Assembly: GCA_023428365.1 (NCBI GenBank)
Contig: JAEYYQ010000317.1
Span: 1-10,357 of the forward strand
DNA: 10,357 nt
Reading direction: 5' to 3'
From: Pseudomonadota bacterium
Lineage (GTDB): Bacteria > Pseudomonadota > Alphaproteobacteria > Rhizobiales > Hyphomicrobiaceae
The notes under the pieces are model-generated. The model was not told the origin of the DNA. It saw only the letters and a program-made list of their open reading frames with translations, and made no database searches. Each line of letters opens with the position of its first letter. Position 1 is the first letter of the stretch. Positions 7,043 through 10,357 of this stretch are shown piece by piece. A program made the position numbers and the translations under genes.

Positions 7043-7813
7043 TCAGTGCATCCAAAGTCCGCCAGTGACATTGATCGACTGACCCGTCATGTAGCTGGCT
7101 TCCTCCGAGGCGAGGAACACCGCGACTCGGGCGATATCCTGTGGCACGCCCACGCGGCCGATCGGAATACCCGCCTCACGCTCTTTCGCGGTTTTCAGTC
7201 CCTGCTCGACGGACTTCTTGTCGGCTTCGTCACGCATGCGCGTTTCAACGATCGTGCCGGGGCAAATCGCATTGACGTTGATCTTGTTCGGAGCAAGCTC
7301 GGCCGCCAGCGTCTGGGTAATGCCGATTACGGCAAACTTTGAAGAGCAGTAGGCGCCGTAAGACGCCTTGCCGATCTTGCCGAACCAGGATGCGGTGTTG
7401 ATGATCTTGCCGGAGCCGCGCTCAAGCATATGCGGAACGACAGCTCTGCAGCCGTAGAACACGCCATCGGCATTGATACGGTAGCACAGCTTCCAGTCCT
7501 CGATCGAAGTCTCGGCGATCGAGCCGACTCGAACGATGCCGGCGTTGTTATAAAGGAAATCGATTTTGCCAAGCTTGGCGATGACGTTCTGAACGCCCGC
7601 GTTTACCTGCTCCCACTCGCCGACATCGACCTTCGCAGCCATGGAGCGGCGGCCTTCTTTGGCCACCAGCGCCGCGGTTTCCTCGGCCCCTGCCAAATCA
7701 ATGTCGAGCACGGCAACGTCGCTGCCCTCTTGAGCAAGCCGCACAGCGATGGCGCGGCCGATACCCGATGCAGCTCCCGTCACGAGAGCTACCTTACCGT
7801 CGAATTTGTACAT
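7043..7813 (-). CDS. NAD-type short-chain dehydrogenase/reductase (SDR)
   Basis: A 256-residue classical SDR that oxidises an alcohol or reduces a carbonyl using a nicotinamide cofactor. The Rossmann motif TGAASGIG (12-19), the NNAG motif (89-92) and the catalytic set Asn114, Ser142, Tyr155 and Lys159 (YCSSK) are all present, as is PG at 185-186. Asp37 at the end of the second strand (VLDID) favours NAD(H) over NADP(H). The length is normal for the family. The start ATG at 7813 follows TGAGGA, which overlaps the stop codon of the upstream flavoprotein gene 12 bases away, so the two are co-transcribed and probably translationally coupled. The closest functional types are polyol, sugar or hydroxyacid dehydrogenases. 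The substrate cannot be told from sequence. The sugar-type ABC permeases upstream suggest it acts on an imported compound. Confidence 0.9.
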   Translation of the reverse strand: MYKFDGKVALVTGAASGIGRAIAVRLAQEGSDVAVLDIDLAGAEETAALVAKEGRRSMAAKVDVGEWEQVNAGVQNVIAKLGKIDFLYNNAGIVRVGSIAETSIEDWKLCYRINADGVFYGCRAVVPHMLERGSGKIINTASWFGKIGKASYGAYCSSKFAVIGITQTLAAELAPNKINVNAICPGTIVETRMRDEADKKSVEQGLKTAKEREAGIPIGRVGVPQDIARVAVFLASEEASYMTGQSINVTGGLWMH

Positions 7814-7825
7814 GTGCTGTTGTCC

Positions 7826-9457
7826 TCAGTGAATTTGCGTCGACGCAGTCGGACTTGCGGAAAGTGAAATCGCTTCCGCATCTTCCTGCGGGCCGAACGC
7901 TGCAAACTTTCCTGCCAGTCGCCCGGAAGTCAGAGCCCAACCGAGATGGTGGCCATGGCCTTCCAGCAATACGCCGCCCTGACCGCTCGAACCCGCTCCG
8001 TACAGGCCGGGAATCGGCTTCCCGCTGCGGTCCAGGATTTCCAGACGGGACGATACCCGCGGCGACCCATCCGTAATTGGAATCCAGCTTTTGGCTGGCC
8101 CGAGCACGTGGAACGGTCCCTGGCGGATCGCAGGCTTGCCGGCTGGAAGATTGGCGTTGTGCTTATCGATCGTCTCGCGCAGTTGCGCGGGCGGGATGCC
8201 GACCTTCTGCGCCAACTCGTCGAGCGAGGCAGCGCTGGCGTAGACGTCCTTGCGATTGCGCTTGTAGTCGGCGAGGTAGGCATAGGCCACGCCGGGCGCT
8301 GTCGAAACGAAATTCGGCCAAGCTTCGAACTTGCGCGCGATCGCATCATCCATAATGAGGTAGGCGACACGATCGGGCTGCTTGGGAATGGCGAACTGCG
8401 GCCTGTTCGTTTCGTCGACGAACCTCTCACCCTTTTTGTTGACCAGGATGGCGCCCTCCTCGAACAACTTGTTCGATGGTGCGAGAAACGTCGTGACGAA
8501 CATCATGAGGAACGGGCGCAGCAGCCAGGACGGCATGTACTCAAGCGACCAGCGCATGAACAAACCAACAGGACGCCACGGCGGGATCATCGCTATCAGC
8601 TTGCGCTTTGGCGGCGCCACGAAACGGATTTCCGGGCCATACACGACGTCGCCATTGACCATCTGAGCGCCAGCGGCCACTGCAAGCCGCTGCCCATCTC
8701 CTGTGCTCGTCTCGTTGATGCCTTCAATGTCCACGCGGTCCGCATCGAGGTAGGCGCTTTTCAGCTCCTGACCGGAACTGTAATCACCAGCCGCCAACAC
8801 GACGCCGGAGCGCGCCGTAAACCGCTGCGCCGCGCCGGAGACTTCGCAGGCGACGCCCGTTACGCGATTGCCGGTGCGCAGGATCTCGATGGCACGCGCG
8901 TTCGTCCGAATGTCGACACCCAGATGCCGCGCCCGCTTTTCGAGGTGATAGATATAGCTGCGCGAGTTCGGCAGGATGTTGTGCATCCGCGGCACGCGAT
9001 GCGGCGGCTCGGCCATCGGCCCGAAGAACACGATGCCCATATCCGTCAGCCAGTTGATCGTGTCCGGAGAGTGCTCGACCAGCAGCCAACGCAGTTCGAG
9101 ATTGTCCTTCACATCGGGATCGTGACCGGCGAGCTTGGCGAACAGCGCCATATCCTCGAAGTGGGCCTGCGGTGTATCGACGATGCCTTTCTTGGCTTGA
9201 AACGGCGTCGAACTGGAGGTGATGGAGCCGACCGATCGACCAGTCGTGCCGCCGATCTCCGGATTTTTCTCGAGCAGGATGACCGTCCTACCCAGCCGCG
9301 CAGCCTCGATAGCTGCCGCAAGCCCTGCTCCGCCGCCGCCCACGACGACGACATCCGCTTCAGTGCCAGACACGTTGGATATCCTCGATATTTCGTTCAT
9401 CGCGAATTTGCGCGCAGAACAGTAGCCGGACCAGTCGCCCAACTGCAGTTCTGCCAT
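7826..9457 (-). CDS. FAD-dependent dehydrogenase (FAD_binding_2, fumarate reductase/KstD-like)
   Basis: A 543-residue flavoprotein. The N-terminal FAD site has VVVVGGGGAGLAAA (36-49), the ribose-binding Glu63 (LLEK) and GGTTG (69-73). The C-terminal FAD site is LYGAGSSGQGGVLLEG (485-500) followed by HGHHLGWALTSGRLAG. These mark the superfamily of fumarate reductase, 3-ketosteroid dehydrogenase and tricarballylate dehydrogenase flavoproteins, which move hydrogen to or from carbon-carbon bonds. I could not place the substrate. Residues about 285-330 form an unusually hydrophobic, Trp/Met-rich stretch in the cap region that could touch the membrane. The start at 9457 lies 19 bases after the permease stop. 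Met20 (9400) is an alternative closer to the Rossmann fold, and neither has a strong Shine-Dalgarno. Being followed directly by an SDR suggests two successive oxidations of one substrate. Confidence 0.85.
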   Translation of the reverse strand: MAELQLGDWSGYCSARKFAMNEISRISNVSGTEADVVVVGGGGAGLAAAIEAARLGRTVILLEKNPEIGGTTGRSVGSITSSSTPFQAKKGIVDTPQAHFEDMALFAKLAGHDPDVKDNLELRWLLVEHSPDTINWLTDMGIVFFGPMAEPPHRVPRMHNILPNSRSYIYHLEKRARHLGVDIRTNARAIEILRTGNRVTGVACEVSGAAQRFTARSGVVLAAGDYSSGQELKSAYLDADRVDIEGINETSTGDGQRLAVAAGAQMVNGDVVYGPEIRFVAPPKRKLIAMIPPWRPVGLFMRWSLEYMPSWLLRPFLMMFVTTFLAPSNKLFEEGAILVNKKGERFVDETNRPQFAIPKQPDRVAYLIMDDAIARKFEAWPNFVSTAPGVAYAYLADYKRNRKDVYASAASLDELAQKVGIPPAQLRETIDKHNANLPAGKPAIRQGPFHVLGPAKSWIPITDGSPRVSSRLEILDRSGKPIPGLYGAGSSGQGGVLLEGHGHHLGWALTSGRLAGKFAAFGPQEDAEAISLSASPTASTQIH

Positions 9458-9476
9458 TCACTTTAGGTTTTTCGCA

Positions 9477-10316
9477 CTATCCCTTGACCGCGCCCGCGCC
9501 CCAACCCGCGATCAGGTAACGCTGAACCGCCAGGAAGAACAACAACGCCGGAATTGAGATCATCACGCCGGCGGCCATCACCATGCCCCAGTCCGTGACC
9601 GTGGACTCATAAAGATCTTGAATACCTACGGGCAGCGTCTTGAGATCGTCGGCGCCGATCAAAACCCGCGCGAACAGATAGTCATTCCACGCGACGATGA
9701 AGGTGAAGATCGAAACTGCAATCACGCCAGGCAGGGCAAGCGGGAAAATGACCCGCAAAACCGCCTGTGGCCGCGAGCAACCATCGATCATCGCAGCCTC
9801 CTCCAAATCAATCGGGATCGACTGGAAGAATGACCGCAACAGCCACATGCAGAACGGCAAACAGAATGTCGTGTAGGCGAGGATCAGGCCCAAGTGCGAA
9901 TTGGTCAGGCCCGCCTGCCGCATCATGATGTAGAATGGAATGACAATCATGATCGGCGCGAACATGTAGGTAAACAGCATACCGCCGGCGATGAAGTTAC
10001 GCCCCCTGAATGCGAAGCGTGTGATGGCGTAGGCCGCCAAGCTGCCAACGACGATGGTCAGGAGCGTCGTGCCGCCAGCCACGATCAGTGAGTTCTTGAA
10101 GTAGATCCAAAACTTCGTTTGCTCGAACAACCGCGTGTAAGAACCGAATGACGGCTCGCTCGTCCAGAAGGTCGGAATAGCGGTCAGAAATTCCCGATCC
10201 GGCTTGATGGACGTCAGGAACATCCAGAGCAAGGGGAAGCCGCATAGCATGACGAGAATAAAGGCTGCCGAATAACGGCCAACCCACGCAAACAGGCTCG
10301 TGAGTTTCGGGCTCAT
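9477..10316 (-). CDS. Sugar-type ABC transporter permease (MalG/UgpE family)
   Basis: A 279-residue inner-membrane permease with six helices, roughly 14-36, 74-97, 108-131, 140-160, 196-217 and 244-267. The cytoplasmic EAA loop reads LEEAAMIDGCSRPQAVL (171-187), the ATPase docking site, and is followed by P-L-A-L-P-G (192-197). Length, topology and the early FxTSIKP segment (33-39) fit the second permease of CUT1 importers, which take up sugars, polyols or glycerol phosphate. The start ATG overlaps the stop of the preceding permease as ATGA, and AAGGAAG lies 7 bases upstream. The partner permease, binding protein and ATPase are expected beyond 10357. The solute is unknown. Confidence 0.92.
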   Translation of the reverse strand: MSPKLTSLFAWVGRYSAAFILVMLCGFPLLWMFLTSIKPDREFLTAIPTFWTSEPSFGSYTRLFEQTKFWIYFKNSLIVAGGTTLLTIVVGSLAAYAITRFAFRGRNFIAGGMLFTYMFAPIMIVIPFYIMMRQAGLTNSHLGLILAYTTFCLPFCMWLLRSFFQSIPIDLEEAAMIDGCSRPQAVLRVIFPLALPGVIAVSIFTFIVAWNDYLFARVLIGADDLKTLPVGIQDLYESTVTDWGMVMAAGVMISIPALLFFLAVQRYLIAGWGAGAVKG

Positions 10317-10357
10317 GCGTTTTCTTCCTTACGGAATGCTTTGAAATAGAAGATCGC
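10313..10357 (-). CDS. C-terminal end of upstream ABC permease, partial
   Basis: The minus strand from the window edge reads AIFYFKAFRKEENA and then TGA (10315 to 10313). The hydrophobic residues followed by a charged tail are what is expected at the end of a MalF/UgpA-type permease. The four-base ATGA overlap with the next permease gene is typical of these pairs. Only 14 residues are visible, so the call rests mainly on context. Confidence 0.65.
   Translation of the reverse strand, partial: AIFYFKAFRKEENA

Noticed and set aside
7946..9466. A 506-codon open frame on the plus strand across the flavoprotein gene
   Set aside because: It is the antisense shadow of a gene with clear FAD motifs. 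The product is Arg/His/Asp-rich with no recognisable domain, and GC-rich codon bias explains the lack of stops.

Overview
The window looks like chromosomal DNA of a GC-rich alphaproteobacterium, probably of the Rhizobiales type. The reasons are a HWE-family histidine kinase paired with a single-domain receiver, a near-perfect EcfG-type general-stress promoter (GGAAC-N17-CGTT), and the overall codon usage. No genus can be named from the sequence alone. No rRNA, tRNA, CRISPR array, insertion sequence or phage gene is visible.

Left part (1-2935) is a copper-handling cluster. It starts with the last 31 residues of a Cys/His-rich four-helix-bundle copper-storage protein (Csp/DUF326), which is cut by the window edge. 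Next comes a convergent csoR-type copper-sensing repressor, then a divergent P1B-1 copper-exporting ATPase. The ATPase has an unusual N-terminus: CC-G-H clusters, a YHS domain and a CPMDP/CPICGM heavy-metal-binding motif. Two 17-bp CsoR-like operators (411-427 and 447-463) lie between csoR and the ATPase, one of them inside overlapping divergent promoters. Storage, sensing and export of Cu(I) would thus be controlled together.

Middle part (2930-6996) is a signalling and stress block. A 939-residue membrane HWE histidine kinase (periplasmic sensor, three PAS domains) is followed by a single-domain response regulator, both on the minus strand. The regulator's stop codon shares a CTATAG palindrome with the ATPase stop codon. 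Divergent from the kinase is a DUF883 (YqjD/ElaB-like) membrane protein behind the EcfG-type promoter. Its gene ends at a strong hairpin that serves as a terminator between converging genes.

Right part (7043-10357) is the distal end of a minus-strand operon for uptake and oxidation of an unknown solute. In transcription order it has the last codons of one ABC permease, a complete MalG/UgpE-type permease overlapping it by ATGA, an FAD-dependent dehydrogenase, and an NAD-type short-chain dehydrogenase. Gaps are -4, 19 and 12 bases, so this is one transcript. It continues beyond the window, where the binding protein and ATPase should lie.
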